The notes beneath the pieces are model-generated. The model worked only from the letters and a program-made list of their open reading frames with translations. It made no database searches and was not told the DNA's origin. Position numbers and translations under genes: made by a program. Of a DNA stretch of 64,000 nt, positions 1 to 9,359 are shown piece after piece. This stretch comes from CAIODY01 sp046051225 (GTDB lineage Bacteria; Bacteroidota; Bacteroidia; Chitinophagales; CAIODY01): positions 62,001-126,000 of the forward strand of contig JBJOOR010000006.1 of assembly GCA_046051225.1 (NCBI GenBank), read 5' to 3'. How positions within the stretch are numbered: the first letter of the stretch is position 1; every line of letters begins with the position of its first letter.

Positions 1-1
1 T

Positions 2-1585
2 AATAAATCGCAATACATATTGGCTCGAAACCGTTATGATAGCACATTGCATTATCTTAGTTCAAGCCATATTGATTTCCCGATTGTAAAAGATAGAAAA
101 GATGTACTAGATAATGTGGTGGCAAAAATCAGAATTATTCAAAAAGAAGATAGCTTACAAAAATTGGCAATGATGAACCCAATAGCTTTAGAAAAAAAAG
201 TAAGTAGAATGATTGAGGCTAAACACAGAAAAGAATTGAATGATTCATTGGATAAAATGACTAGGCAGCAAGCAAATGCTGACAATAAACAGAATGGACA
301 AAATGATGATGCAGCAGTATGGTATTTTTATAATTCATCATTAAAAGCAAGCGGCTTTAATGATTTTGTTCGAAAGTGGGGCAACAGAACTTTAGCTGAT
401 AATTGGCGCAGAAACAATAAGCAATCGGTTGCTAATTCGGGTGATGGAAGTAAAGAAAAAGATGATGAAAAAACCGAAGACCCAAAAATGAAAAGTAAGG
501 ATAGTAAAGCCCCAACTACTGAATTAGAAAGGGCATTGGCAGATATACCAACCACCCCCGAGGGCAAAGAAGAATCAGACAGAAAAATTATTAACGCTTA
601 TTTCGATTTAGCAAATATTTATAAATCGAAGCTAAATAACAATAAAAAAAGTGCTGAAACTTTTGAAAAATTATTAGATAGATACCCTAAAAATAAATAC
701 GAACAAGAATGTTATTATAATTTGTATTTGCTTTACGAAAGGAATCAAGAATTTGCAAAAGCAGAGAAGTATAAAAATAAAATTTTAAATAATTTTCCTA
801 ATTCAGCATTTGCAAAAGCTATTAAAGACCCCGAATATGCTACAAAAGCAAGCTCGTCGGAAATTGCTTTAAATAAATATTATGAAAGAACTTATAACCT
901 TTATGCCGATGGCGATTATCAATCTGTAATTGAAAAATGTAGAGCTTCAGATTCCATGTTTAAGGAAAATAAATTGAAATCGAAATTTGATTTATTAGAA
1001 GCATTAAGTTTGGGTAAAACCCAAGATTTATCTGTATTTACGGCATCGCTTCAAAAAATAGTTGGTAAATATCCAAACACTGATATTAAGACCAGAGCGC
1101 AAGAAATATTAAACGCTATTGAAGCCAAAAAGAATAGTTCGGTTTCTCTTTCATCAGTAATGGATGGCAATAATTCAAAACCAAAAGATGAAAAAAAGGA
1201 AACCAGTAAAAAACAGACTTATGCTTACGAGCCATTTAAGCAACATATATTATTGGTAATATTTAATGTAATCAGCCTAAAAAACACCATAGTAATTGGG
1301 CAGTTGAGTAATTATAATTCACAAAATCATAGTTTAGATAATATGGAAGTAAAACAAGAATTGATGAATGCTACCACCGAATTATGTATTATTAAGCCAT
1401 TTAAAAATGCACAAGATGCGATGGATTATAATGATGAAATTGATGCGAAAAACAATTTATTTAAACCACTTACACCCGATGATTATCAAGTGGTAGTAAT
1501 ATCGCTTGATAATTATTCGAAACTTCAAAAAAGTGGCGATGTAGAAGAATATCGAAATTTTTATGAAGAAAAATACAATAAATAA
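2..1585 (+). CDS. porW: PorW/SprE-type T9SS tetratricopeptide protein (5' truncated)
   Basis: The reading frame is open from base 2, so the gene begins left of the window and only its C-terminal part (about 528 residues) is seen; the TTG at 20 is not a real start. The visible part has a region with spaced TPR-like helices (for example around bases 590-830, with AYFDLANIYKSKLNNNKKSA), a charged low-complexity linker near bases 430-530, and a C-terminal globular domain starting near base 1330. The segment KDRKDVLDNVVAKIRIIQKEDSLQKLAMM and the C-terminal layout resemble the PorW/SprE lipoproteins of Bacteroidota, which support type IX secretion and gliding in the periplasm. PorP and five T9SS cargo genes elsewhere in the window fit this. 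The family is recognised by pattern only; a generic TPR lipoprotein is the alternative. Confidence 0.75.
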   Translation, partial: NKSQYILARNRYDSTLHYLSSSHIDFPIVKDRKDVLDNVVAKIRIIQKEDSLQKLAMMNPIALEKKVSRMIEAKHRKELNDSLDKMTRQQANADNKQNGQNDDAAVWYFYNSSLKASGFNDFVRKWGNRTLADNWRRNNKQSVANSGDGSKEKDDEKTEDPKMKSKDSKAPTTELERALADIPTTPEGKEESDRKIINAYFDLANIYKSKLNNNKKSAETFEKLLDRYPKNKYEQECYYNLYLLYERNQEFAKAEKYKNKILNNFPNSAFAKAIKDPEYATKASSSEIALNKYYERTYNLYADGDYQSVIEKCRASDSMFKENKLKSKFDLLEALSLGKTQDLSVFTASLQKIVGKYPNTDIKTRAQEILNAIEAKKNSSVSLSSVMDGNNSKPKDEKKETSKKQTYAYEPFKQHILLVIFNVISLKNTIVIGQLSNYNSQNHSLDNMEVKQELMNATTELCIIKPFKNAQDAMDYNDEIDAKNNLFKPLTPDDYQVVVISLDNYSKLQKSGDVEEYRNFYEEKYNK

Positions 1586-1615
1586 TTCGTCAATATTGAT
1601 GTAGAAAAACCTACT

Positions 1616-1897
1616 ATGAGCCAAATAAATATTTCAATAAAAATAGCCGATCGTGATTATCCATTAAAGATAAAAGCAGTTGATGAAGAAAAAATAAAAA
1701 ATGCAGCTATTAAAATTAATCAGCAGTTAAAAGAGTTGATGAATAAATATGATGGACGGGATATGCAAGATTATATGGCAATGTATTTACTAATACAAAT
1801 GAATGAAAATAAAGTAACTAATAGTTCAACAATAGATGTTGATTTTTCGACAACACTTTCAAAAATAAATACAGATTTAGATAAATTATTAGGTTAA
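1616..1897 (+). CDS. zapA: Cell division protein ZapA
   Basis: This 93-residue protein has the ZapA layout: a short N-terminal beta region (INISIKIADRDYPLKI) that binds FtsZ, followed by a long helix for dimer and tetramer formation. The segment KNAAIKINQQLKELMNKY and the following DYMAMYLLIQMNE are typical of Bacteroidota ZapA. It promotes FtsZ bundling at the division ring. It lies 30 bp after the PorW-like gene and its stop codon overlaps the stop of the convergent hydrolase gene. In many Bacteroidota zapA precedes the ribonuclease Y gene and a 6S RNA; neither is seen here. Confidence 0.85.
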   Translation: MSQINISIKIADRDYPLKIKAVDEEKIKNAAIKINQQLKELMNKYDGRDMQDYMAMYLLIQMNENKVTNSSTIDVDFSTTLSKINTDLDKLLG

Positions 1898-2751
1898 AAT
1901 TTATAACCCAAACTTTCCTTTAAAGTAATTTTTGAATCTAATATAATTCCCTTTTCCGATTGTTTTACCGTTGCACATTCGGTTTGGTTGTCGTGTTCGA
2001 AAAACAGAGTATAATTTTTTTCAACAGCTTCTTTTAAAAATATTTCTTTCTCTTGTAAAGTTACCAATGGGCGCATATCATAGCCCATAATGTATGGTAA
2101 AGGTATATGAGCAGCCGATGGCAATAAATCGGCAGTATAAACAATAGTTTTATTTCCCATTTCTAATTGCGGAAGCATCATGGCTTCGGTATGTCCGTAA
2201 GCAAATTTTATTTTAAATCCTTTATATAATTCCACGTCTTTTTCGATAGGTACAAATTTCAATAATCCACTTTCTTGGATAGGTAAAATATTGTCTTTTA
2301 AAAAACTTGCTTTTTCACGATTGTTGGGCACTGTAGCCCATTTCCAATGTGCTTCATTGCTCCAATAAATGGCATTTGGAAAGGCTGGCAATAATTTGCC
2401 ATCAGCATTTTTTAAAATAGCACCACCGCAATGGTCAAAATGAAGATGTGTTAAAAAAACATCTGTAATATCATTTGCCGAAATATTTATTTTTTGCAAT
2501 TCTTGATGTAAAGTATGCTGATAAGTAGGCTCATAAAAGCTAAAAAATCTTGCATCTTGTTTGTCGCCTAAGCCACAATCAATCAATATTTTACGGTTAT
2601 CAATTTCTACTAATAAACAGCGCAAAGCCCATGTACAAAGGTTGTTTTCATCAGCAGGTACTAAATTTTTCCAAAGTTTTTTGGGTACAACGCCAAACAT
2701 TGCTCCGCCATCTAATTTAAAAGTACCTGTTTCTATTACGTGTAATTTCAT
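1894..2751 (-). CDS. MBL-fold metallo-hydrolase
   Basis: A metallo-beta-lactamase-fold hydrolase. The metal-binding motif HLHFDH is at residues 102-107, counted from the chosen start, with later His and Asp ligands (AYGHTEAM, YTADLLPSAAH). The substrate is not predictable; lactonase-like or other small-molecule ester and thioester hydrolysis is typical for the family. The frame is open 13 codons further upstream, but the ATG at 2751 gives the usual start MKLHVIETGTF, and a TAnnTTTG element ends only 4 nt before it, so transcription probably begins at or next to this ATG. The gene converges on zapA with a 4-bp overlap. Confidence 0.85.
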   Translation of the reverse strand: MKLHVIETGTFKLDGGAMFGVVPKKLWKNLVPADENNLCTWALRCLLVEIDNRKILIDCGLGDKQDARFFSFYEPTYQHTLHQELQKINISANDITDVFLTHLHFDHCGGAILKNADGKLLPAFPNAIYWSNEAHWKWATVPNNREKASFLKDNILPIQESGLLKFVPIEKDVELYKGFKIKFAYGHTEAMMLPQLEMGNKTIVYTADLLPSAAHIPLPYIMGYDMRPLVTLQEKEIFLKEAVEKNYTLFFEHDNQTECATVKQSEKGIILDSKITLKESLGYKF

Positions 2752-2755
2752 GTAG

Positions 2756-2763
2756 CAAAAATA
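2756..2763 (-). promoter_or_regulatory. Candidate -7 element, leaderless promoter of the MBL hydrolase gene
   Basis: The minus strand reads TATTTTTG, a full match to the Bacteroidota -7 consensus TAnnTTTG, followed by 4 nt and then ATG. The expected transcription start therefore falls on the start codon. No good -33 TTTG was identified. Confidence 0.5.
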
Positions 2764-2809
2764 GTATTTAGTAGTAATTATAAAATTCAAATATCAATAC
2801 TTATTTCCT

Positions 2810-2817
2810 TATTTTCG
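2810..2817 (+). promoter_or_regulatory. Candidate -7 element upstream of ileS
   Basis: TATTTTCG matches TAnnTTTG with one change (the common TTCG variant) and lies about 100 bp before the ileS start in the region between the divergent hydrolase gene and ileS. The -33 box is not clear. Confidence 0.4.
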
Positions 2818-2919
2818 CACCTCAAATTTTAAACCGTTATTTATTACTTATTATTGAATTGGTTTCTGAAAAAACACTACTATTTAATAGGAAAATATAA
2901 TACAAATTACCATTGACAA

Positions 2920-5900
2920 ATGACAAAAAAATATCCCGAACATAAGCAACTATCCTTACCCGAAATTGATAAAAATATTTTATCGTTTTGGTTAGAAAAT
3001 AAAATTTTTGAACGCAGCATTTCACAACGTGAAGGTGCTGAAAGCTTCGTGTTTTATGAAGGGCCACCAAGTGCTAATGGAATGCCTGGCATTCATCATG
3101 TGATGGCTCGAACGATTAAAGATATTTTTTGTCGCTACCAAACCATGAATGGCAAACAGGTGCATCGCAAAGCAGGTTGGGATACACATGGCTTACCTGT
3201 AGAATTGAGTGTGGAAAAGAGTTTGGGCATTACTAAAGAAGACATCGGAAAAAAAATAACGGTAGAAGAATACAACAAAAAATGCCGTGAAGAGGTGATG
3301 AAATATCAGGATAAATGGGAAGAAGTAACCCGAATGATGGGTTATTGGGTGGATATGACACAGCCTTATATCACTTACGAAAACACTTACATCGAATCGC
3401 TTTGGTGGATTTTAAAACAATTTTACAACAAAGGATTTTTATACAAAGGCTTAACTATTCAACCTTACAGTCCTGCTGCTGGCACAGGTTTGAGCAGCCA
3501 TGAATTAAATCAACCAGGTTGTTATCGGGATGTGAAGGATACAACGGCAGTAGCGATGTTTAAAATCGAAGAAGAATCTAAAAGTAAATTACCATTCGCT
3601 TCAAAGTGGGAAACTTATTTTTTAGCATGGACTACAACGCCATGGACATTGCCATCGAATACGGCATTGGCTGTGGGAGAAAAAATTGATTACGTTGCAG
3701 TTGATATTATCCATCCGCATAAACCAGAAAAAGTAGTAACAGTTATTCTTGCAAAAAATCTTCTAGAAAAACACATTATCCTTGAATCAACTAATGGATT
3801 AAAACCTGCATATCCTCATGGAAAAGACGTTTTAGAGGAATCTTCTAAAAATCAAAAAGGAAAGTCTTTTGCATTGAGTACTCCAATTTCAGAATTCAAA
3901 GGCAAAGATTTAGAAGGTATTCGCTACGAACAATTATTGCCGTTTGAAGCCAACACCAAAGAAAATTTAGAAGGCCCGAAAGACGCATGGAGAGTGATTT
4001 GTGGCGATTTTGTAACCACTGAAGATGGAACAGGTATAGTGCATATTGCGCCAAGTTTTGGTGCTGATGACTTCCGTGTTGCCAAACAAAATAACATCGG
4101 TGCATTGACGATGGTGGACAAACGTGGCAAGTTTTTATCGGGCATAAAAGATGGTGTTTATCTTTTTGGCGATGAGTTTATTAAAGAGGCATATTTAACC
4201 GAAGACGAAAAGAAAATTGAATTTGCGAAGCAGAAACAAATTTTAGAAGCCGCAGGAAAAGTGAAAGAATTGAAAAGCTATTTGAGTGTGGATACTCGAA
4301 TCGTTTTGAAATTGCAGGAAGAAGGAAAATTATTTAAAAAAGAAAACTACGAACACAGCTACCCACATTGCTGGCGTACTGATAAACCTGTGATTTATTA
4401 TCCGTTGGATAGTTGGTTTATTGCCGTAACCAAAGTGAAAGAGAAAATGGTGGCGATGAATAAAACCATTAATTGGAAGCCCGAAGCCACTGGTATCGGG
4501 CGTTTTGGTAATTGGTTAGAAAATGCGAATGATTGGAATTTGAGCAGAAGTAGATTTTGGGGAACACCATTACCAATTTGGAGAACCGAAGATGGCAGCG
4601 AAGAAATCGTGATTGGTTCGATAGAGGAATTGTTGAGTGAAATTGAAAAAGCGCAAAAGGTTGGTTTCAATTCCGAATTCCGAAATCAACATTCCGAACT
4701 CGATTTACATAAACCATTTGTAGATAAAATCACGTTGGTTTCACCGTCAGGCAAACCAATGAAACGTGAATCGGATTTAATTGATGTTTGGTTTGATAGT
4801 GGCGCCATGCCGCTTGCACAGTGGCATTATCCATTCGAGAACAAAGAAATTTTTGCAAAAAATTATCCTGCCGATTTCATTGCCGAAGGCGTTGACCAAA
4901 CTCGTGGATGGTTTTATACATTGCATGCCATCGCAGTAATGTTGCATGAAATTGACCCTGAAAAATTTGCAGGCGTTGCTTATAAAAATGTAATCAGCAA
5001 TGGTTTGGTATTGGATAAAAATGGAGAAAAGATGAGCAAACGCTTGGGCAATGCGGTTGACCCGTTTGAAGCCATTCCGAAATATGGTGCTGATGCGATT
5101 CGTTGGTACATGGTTGAAAATGCCAATCCTTGGGACAATTTAAAATTTGATTTTAATGGCATTGATGAAACACGAAGAAAATTTTTCGGCACTCTTTATA
5201 ATACTTACGGATTTTTTGCCTTGTACGCAAACGTAGATAGATTCAGCTATTCAGAGCCAGAAGTACTATTAAACGAACGACCAGAAATAGACCGTTGGAT
5301 AATTTCGTTGCTCCATTCTTTAATCAAAGAAGTGAAAACGGCTTACGATGAATATGAGCCAACAAAGGCTGCCAGAGCCATTCAGGAGTTTGTGGATGAG
5401 CATTTTAGCAATTGGTATATTCGGTTATGCAGAAGAAGATTTTGGAAAGGCGAATACGAGCAAGATAAAATTGCGGCTTATCAAACTTTGTACACTTGTT
5501 TAGAAACTTTGAGTCAGTTGATGAGTCCAGTTGCGCCATTTTTTGCAGAATGGCTTTTCAAAAATTTGAACGATTCTACTGGAAAAATTAATACTGATTC
5601 AGTGCATTTGAGCAATTTTCCAATTGCTAATTCTGCGTTTATTGATAAGGCTTTAGAAGAACGAATGCAAATGGCGCAAGATATTTCTTCGTTGGTTTTA
5701 TCGCTTCGCAAAAAGGTGAATATTAAAGTTCGTCAGCCGTTGCAAAAAATTATTGTTCCAATTTTGAATGATGATTTCAAACATCAATTAACAAAAGTTC
5801 AAGACTTAATTTTGAGCGAAGTGAATGTGAAAGAATTGGAAATGATAACCGAAACCGAAGGCATCATCAAAAAGAAAATTAAAGCCAACTTTAAAACGCT

Positions 5901-6393
5901 TGGCGCAAAGCTTGGGAAACAGATGAAAGAGGGTGCAGCTCAAATTGCCAATTTTACTCAACACCAAATTTCGGAATTGGAAAAGAATGGTTCTTTTGAA
6001 TTGCAAATTGCAGATTCAAAATTTCAAATTGAATTGAATGACGTAGAAATTACTGCTGAAGATATTCCGGGTTGGCAAGTGGCAAACAAAGGGATTTTAA
6101 CCGTTGCACTCGATATTAATTTAACAGAACAACTTGAAAATGAGGGGATTGCACGTGAGTTGGTGAACCAAATTCAGAAGATAAGAAAAGAAAGCAAATT
6201 TAATATCACAGATAAAATTAACGTTATATTAGAAGAAAATACTTTATTAAAAAATGCGATAGCTGAATATAAAGGTTATATTTGCGCCGAAATTTTGGCG
6301 GAAAATATTGATTTTAAAATTAATATGATGTCAGATGTAAGTATAGAAATTAACGAACAGCCGCTAAAAATTATTGTTCACCATTTAAACTAA
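2920..6393 (+). CDS. ileS: Isoleucine--tRNA ligase
   Basis: Class I aminoacyl-tRNA synthetase that charges tRNA-Ile. The HIGH-type signature PGIHH is at residues 56-60 and the KMSKS-type signature KMSKR begins at residue 704. The editing (CP1) domain is in between, including the TTPWTLPSNTA segment near residue 240. The anticodon-binding domain contains EFVDEHFSNWYIRLCRRRFW. At 1157 residues the length is normal for the Bacteroidota form, which is longer than the E. coli enzyme. The downstream DksA-like gene begins 6 bp after the stop codon, so the two are probably co-transcribed, an arrangement common in this phylum. No T-box leader is visible upstream. Confidence 0.98.
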   Translation: MTKKYPEHKQLSLPEIDKNILSFWLENKIFERSISQREGAESFVFYEGPPSANGMPGIHHVMARTIKDIFCRYQTMNGKQVHRKAGWDTHGLPVELSVEKSLGITKEDIGKKITVEEYNKKCREEVMKYQDKWEEVTRMMGYWVDMTQPYITYENTYIESLWWILKQFYNKGFLYKGLTIQPYSPAAGTGLSSHELNQPGCYRDVKDTTAVAMFKIEEESKSKLPFASKWETYFLAWTTTPWTLPSNTALAVGEKIDYVAVDIIHPHKPEKVVTVILAKNLLEKHIILESTNGLKPAYPHGKDVLEESSKNQKGKSFALSTPISEFKGKDLEGIRYEQLLPFEANTKENLEGPKDAWRVICGDFVTTEDGTGIVHIAPSFGADDFRVAKQNNIGALTMVDKRGKFLSGIKDGVYLFGDEFIKEAYLTEDEKKIEFAKQKQILEAAGKVKELKSYLSVDTRIVLKLQEEGKLFKKENYEHSYPHCWRTDKPVIYYPLDSWFIAVTKVKEKMVAMNKTINWKPEATGIGRFGNWLENANDWNLSRSRFWGTPLPIWRTEDGSEEIVIGSIEELLSEIEKAQKVGFNSEFRNQHSELDLHKPFVDKITLVSPSGKPMKRESDLIDVWFDSGAMPLAQWHYPFENKEIFAKNYPADFIAEGVDQTRGWFYTLHAIAVMLHEIDPEKFAGVAYKNVISNGLVLDKNGEKMSKRLGNAVDPFEAIPKYGADAIRWYMVENANPWDNLKFDFNGIDETRRKFFGTLYNTYGFFALYANVDRFSYSEPEVLLNERPEIDRWIISLLHSLIKEVKTAYDEYEPTKAARAIQEFVDEHFSNWYIRLCRRRFWKGEYEQDKIAAYQTLYTCLETLSQLMSPVAPFFAEWLFKNLNDSTGKINTDSVHLSNFPIANSAFIDKALEERMQMAQDISSLVLSLRKKVNIKVRQPLQKIIVPILNDDFKHQLTKVQDLILSEVNVKELEMITETEGIIKKKIKANFKTLGAKLGKQMKEGAAQIANFTQHQISELEKNGSFELQIADSKFQIELNDVEITAEDIPGWQVANKGILTVALDINLTEQLENEGIARELVNQIQKIRKESKFNITDKINVILEENTLLKNAIAEYKGYICAEILAENIDFKINMMSDVSIEINEQPLKIIVHHLN

Positions 6394-6399
6394 ATAGTG

Positions 6400-7296
6400 A
6401 TGGCAAAAAAACCAGCACCGAAAAAGAAAGCTCCGGTAAAACAAAGCAAACCAGCTCCTAAAAAAGTTGTAAAACCTGCTGCTAAAAAAGTAGTTAAGGC
6501 TGCAAAACCTGCTGCTAAAAAAACAGTGGCAAAAAAGGTTGCTTCTAAATCAGTGGCAAAAAAAGTATCTAAACCAATTGCAAAAGCAAAATCGGTAGCT
6601 AAAAAAGTTGCTACGAAGCCGATTGCAAAAAAGATTGTAAAGCCAACTGCAAAAAAAGCTACCTCAAAACCAGTTGCAAAAAAGGTTGTAAAACCAGCAC
6701 CGAAGCCGATTGCAAAAAAGGTAGAACCTAAAAAAGTTGAGAAAGTAAAAGTAAAAGCGGTTGTTTCTAAAAAAGAAACAAAAAATATGAGTAAAGCAAG
6801 TAAAGTGAAGGTAGAAAAACCATCAAAGCGTCAGGTTGATAATACGCCAATTCCTGAATTAAAACTGCCAATTATGCGAAAAGTTGGTCCTCAACCTATT
6901 AAGCGTTCAACCGTAGATTTAACAAGAACTAGATATCCAGATAGTGAATTGAATGAATTTAGAGATTTGATAAATGATAAAATGCAAAAATCGAAAGAAG
7001 AATTGCATTATATTCAAGAGCAAATTACTAAATCGTCTGAAAATTCTACAGCTGATACTGAAAATAGATTTGGTGGGATGGAAGATGGGGCTGGTACATT
7101 AGAACGTGAATATTTGAATCAAATGGCAACAAGATTGGGTACTTTTATTGGTCATTTAGAAAAAGCATTAATGCGAATTGATAATAAAACTTATGGCATT
7201 TGTCGTATTACGGGCAAATTAATATCAAAAGAAAGATTACGTGCTGTTCCTCATGCCACTTTAAGTTTAGAGGCTAAGGAATTAGAAAAAAGATAG
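6400..7296 (+). CDS. TraR/DksA-family protein with lysine/alanine-rich N-terminal tail
   Basis: Residues 1 to about 130 are a histone H1-like tail built of repeated KKVVKPA / AKKVA units, expected to be disordered and to bind nucleic acid or acidic partners. The last 120 residues are a DksA-like coiled coil plus zinc-finger module (RYPDSELNEFRDLI to YGICRITGKLISKERL). In E. coli DksA this module enters the RNA polymerase secondary channel. Here only one of the four canonical zinc-binding cysteines remains (CRIT, and LSLEA in place of the second CxxC), which is usual for this Bacteroidota subfamily. The ATG at 6400 is preferred over the overlapping GTG at 6397. It follows ileS directly and ends before a strong terminator. 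Confidence 0.85.
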   Translation: MAKKPAPKKKAPVKQSKPAPKKVVKPAAKKVVKAAKPAAKKTVAKKVASKSVAKKVSKPIAKAKSVAKKVATKPIAKKIVKPTAKKATSKPVAKKVVKPAPKPIAKKVEPKKVEKVKVKAVVSKKETKNMSKASKVKVEKPSKRQVDNTPIPELKLPIMRKVGPQPIKRSTVDLTRTRYPDSELNEFRDLINDKMQKSKEELHYIQEQITKSSENSTADTENRFGGMEDGAGTLEREYLNQMATRLGTFIGHLEKALMRIDNKTYGICRITGKLISKERLRAVPHATLSLEAKELEKR

Positions 7297-7316
7297 ATTA
7301 TAATGTTGTAAAAAAA

Positions 7317-7357
7317 TAAAAAAGCAGAATTGGTAAATACTAGTTCTGCTTTTTTTA
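7317..7357 (+). terminator. Rho-independent terminator after the ileS/DksA-like operon
   Basis: Inverted repeat AGCAGAA (7323-7329) and TTCTGCT (7344-7350), preceded by A residues and followed by seven T residues, so it could also act on the opposite strand. It lies 20 bp after the stop of the DksA-like gene. Confidence 0.85.
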
Positions 7358-7509
7358 TCAACAACTAATTGAATTACTTTATAGTTGATGTATTTTATTG
7401 TAAACAAATGAAATAATTTAAGCAGAAACTATATGGCATGATGGTTGCCTAAAAAGAAAAAACATTTACTTTTATAAAATTATTAAACAATCTAAAAACA
7501 AAATTAATT

Positions 7510-7944
7510 ATGTCGATGATTAAAGAATTTAAAGAGTTTGCCATGAAAGGCAATTTGGTAGACATGGCAATTGCGGTAGTTATGGCTGGTGCTTTTGGTA
7601 AGGTTACAAGTGCATTTATTGATGGCATGGTAATGCCTGCTGTAGGGATGCTTACAGGCGGTACCGATTTTAACGACAAAGTAGTAACTCTAAAAGCAGC
7701 TATAACCGAAGTAAAAGATGCAACAGGCGCTGTAATTACAAAAGCCGAACCATCTGTGGTTATTAAATATGGTACGTTCATTACGGTTACTATTGAATTT
7801 CTAATTATTGCATTTGTAATGTTTATGATAATAAAAGCAATTAATAAAATGAAAAAAGCTGAAGTAGCTGCTCCTGCCGCTCCACCTGCTCCATCTTCAA
7901 CAGATAAATTATTAATGGAAATAAGAGATTCATTAAAAAAATAA
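7510..7944 (+). CDS. mscL: Large-conductance mechanosensitive channel MscL
   Basis: Pentameric inner-membrane channel that opens under high membrane tension and releases solutes on osmotic downshock. The N-terminal segment KEFKEFAMKGNLVDMAIAVV is the conserved MscL start and first transmembrane helix. The second helix lies near residues 82-103 (GTFITVTIEFLIIAFVMFM), and the C-terminal bundle helix DKLLMEIRDSLKK is present after a short Ala/Pro linker. The length (144 residues) is typical. It is a single-gene unit with terminators on both sides. Confidence 0.97.
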   Translation: MSMIKEFKEFAMKGNLVDMAIAVVMAGAFGKVTSAFIDGMVMPAVGMLTGGTDFNDKVVTLKAAITEVKDATGAVITKAEPSVVIKYGTFITVTIEFLIIAFVMFMIIKAINKMKKAEVAAPAAPPAPSSTDKLLMEIRDSLKK

Positions 7945-7959
7945 TTATCCAACTAATTT

Positions 7960-7994
7960 AAGTCTATCAAATTAATAGTTTGATAGACTTTTTT
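7960..7994 (+). terminator. Rho-independent terminator after mscL
   Basis: Perfect 12-bp inverted repeat (7960-7971 and 7979-7990, arm AAGTCTATCAAA) with a 7-nt loop and a T tract, 15 bp after the mscL stop. Confidence 0.88.
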
Positions 7995-8026
7995 ATTAAA
8001 CCAAAACCACAATTACATATTTTAAT

Positions 8027-8989
8027 ATGAAAAAAATTACTTTATTATTTTTAGCCGCTGTGCTATTCAGTTCATCAACATTTGCCTTTATGCCAGCCGA
8101 TACAGGCAAATGGGAAAAAGGTGGTACATTTAATTTAAGTTTTTCAGAAACAGGTTATCAAAATTGGGCTACAGTAACCGATGATGTAGTAACTGTAAAC
8201 AGCTTATTAAGTTTATTTGCTAAGTACAAAAAAGGAAAATTAAATTGGGAAAACTATGGCGATTTTGCTTATGCTCAATCTCGATTAAGTTCAATAGGTT
8301 CGTTCAGAAAAAGTGATGATAGAATGGATGTAACATCTAAAGTGGGTTATGCTGCATCTAGTAAATTATTTTATACATTACTTTTCAACTTTAAAAGCCA
8401 ATTTGCACCTGGCTATACTTATGATAATGCATTAGATAAAACTGGTACTAGAAACAGCGATTTCTTATTACCTGCCAAAATAGAATTATCATTAGGGTTA
8501 GATTATAAACCTACCGATTACTTTTCTGTTTTCTTTTCGCCATTGGCAAACAGAATTGTGTATTGTAATACACATGATTCATCATTATTGGCTACTTATT
8601 TAAAAGTACGACCACAGGATATTGATAAAAATACTGGTAAAAGACAAGGTGGCGCTATCAACTATCGTTATGAATTTGGTTCGTCATTAAAAATGTTGTT
8701 TCAAAAAGATGTGATGAAAAATGTAAACGTAAAAACCCGTTTAGAGTTTTTTACTGATTATTTAGATAATGCACACAATGTGGATGTATTTGGCGATTTA
8801 ATTATTTCGATGAAAGTAAATAAATACATCAGCGCTTCGGTTGGTGCTACTGTTATTTACGATAATGATGTGGCAGTGCCAACAGGTAAAACTTATGATG
8901 CTATAACTCATAATACCACTTACTTGAGTGCAGGTCCTAGAACTCAATTTCGTCACACAGTAGGTGTTGGGTTAGCTTATAAATTTTAA
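8027..8989 (+). CDS. DUF3078 outer-membrane beta-barrel protein
   Basis: Signal peptide MKKITLLFLAAVLFSSSTFAF, then alternating strands typical of an outer-membrane barrel and a C-terminal FRHTVGVGLAYKF ending in phenylalanine. The segment GGTFNLSFSETGYQNWA near the mature N-terminus matches the DUF3078 family of Bacteroidota, whose function is unknown. It sits alone between the mscL terminator and a shared terminator facing the rhodanese gene. Confidence 0.8.
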   Translation: MKKITLLFLAAVLFSSSTFAFMPADTGKWEKGGTFNLSFSETGYQNWATVTDDVVTVNSLLSLFAKYKKGKLNWENYGDFAYAQSRLSSIGSFRKSDDRMDVTSKVGYAASSKLFYTLLFNFKSQFAPGYTYDNALDKTGTRNSDFLLPAKIELSLGLDYKPTDYFSVFFSPLANRIVYCNTHDSSLLATYLKVRPQDIDKNTGKRQGGAINYRYEFGSSLKMLFQKDVMKNVNVKTRLEFFTDYLDNAHNVDVFGDLIISMKVNKYISASVGATVIYDNDVAVPTGKTYDAITHNTTYLSAGPRTQFRHTVGVGLAYKF

Positions 8990-9005
8990 TACAGCCTTAT
9001 TCAAC

Positions 9006-9040
9006 AAAAAGCCCCGATAGAAATTCTATCGAGGCTTTTT
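9006..9040. terminator. Bidirectional terminator between DUF3078 and rhodanese genes
   Basis: Near-perfect 15-bp inverted repeat (9006-9020 and 9026-9040, one mismatch) with A residues on the left flank and T residues on the right, placed between two convergent genes. Confidence 0.85.
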
Positions 9041-9059
9041 AATTTTAGAAAATTCTTAG

Positions 9060-9356
9060 TTATAGTGCATTAAAAGCCATTATACCACCTTCTAAATTTT
9101 TAACATTTGTAAACCCTGCTGATAATAAAAATTGCTGCGCTGCTGCACTTCTACCGCCCGATTTGCATTGCATAATTACTTCGGCATTTTTTAAATGTTC
9201 TAATTCCTCTATATTAGCTGGTAAAGTTCCTAATGGAATATTTACTGCCGTAGGAATATTTGTTTCTTCATATTCATACACTTCTCTAACATCAATAATG
9301 TTCAATTTTTCGCCATTGTTTAATCTTTGTTTTACTTCGGTTGCTGTAATTGTCAT
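9060..9356 (-). CDS. Single-domain rhodanese-like protein
   Basis: A 98-residue rhodanese domain with the active-site loop CKSGGRS, whose Cys carries a persulfide in sulfur-transfer members, and the N-terminal IIDVREVYEYEE motif. It is the full length expected for a stand-alone cytoplasmic rhodanese. It begins 3 bp after the stop of the upstream T9SS cargo gene, so it is the last gene of a three-gene operon (PASTA, T9SS cargo, rhodanese). The sulfur donor and acceptor are unknown. Confidence 0.9.
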   Translation of the reverse strand: MTITATEVKQRLNNGEKLNIIDVREVYEYEETNIPTAVNIPLGTLPANIEELEHLKNAEVIMQCKSGGRSAAAQQFLLSAGFTNVKNLEGGIMAFNAL

Positions 9357-9359
9357 AAA

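Noticed and set aside
2791..2919. A T-box or other riboswitch upstream of ileS
   Set aside because: No T-box motif, antiterminator or terminator hairpin; T-boxes are not expected in this phylum.
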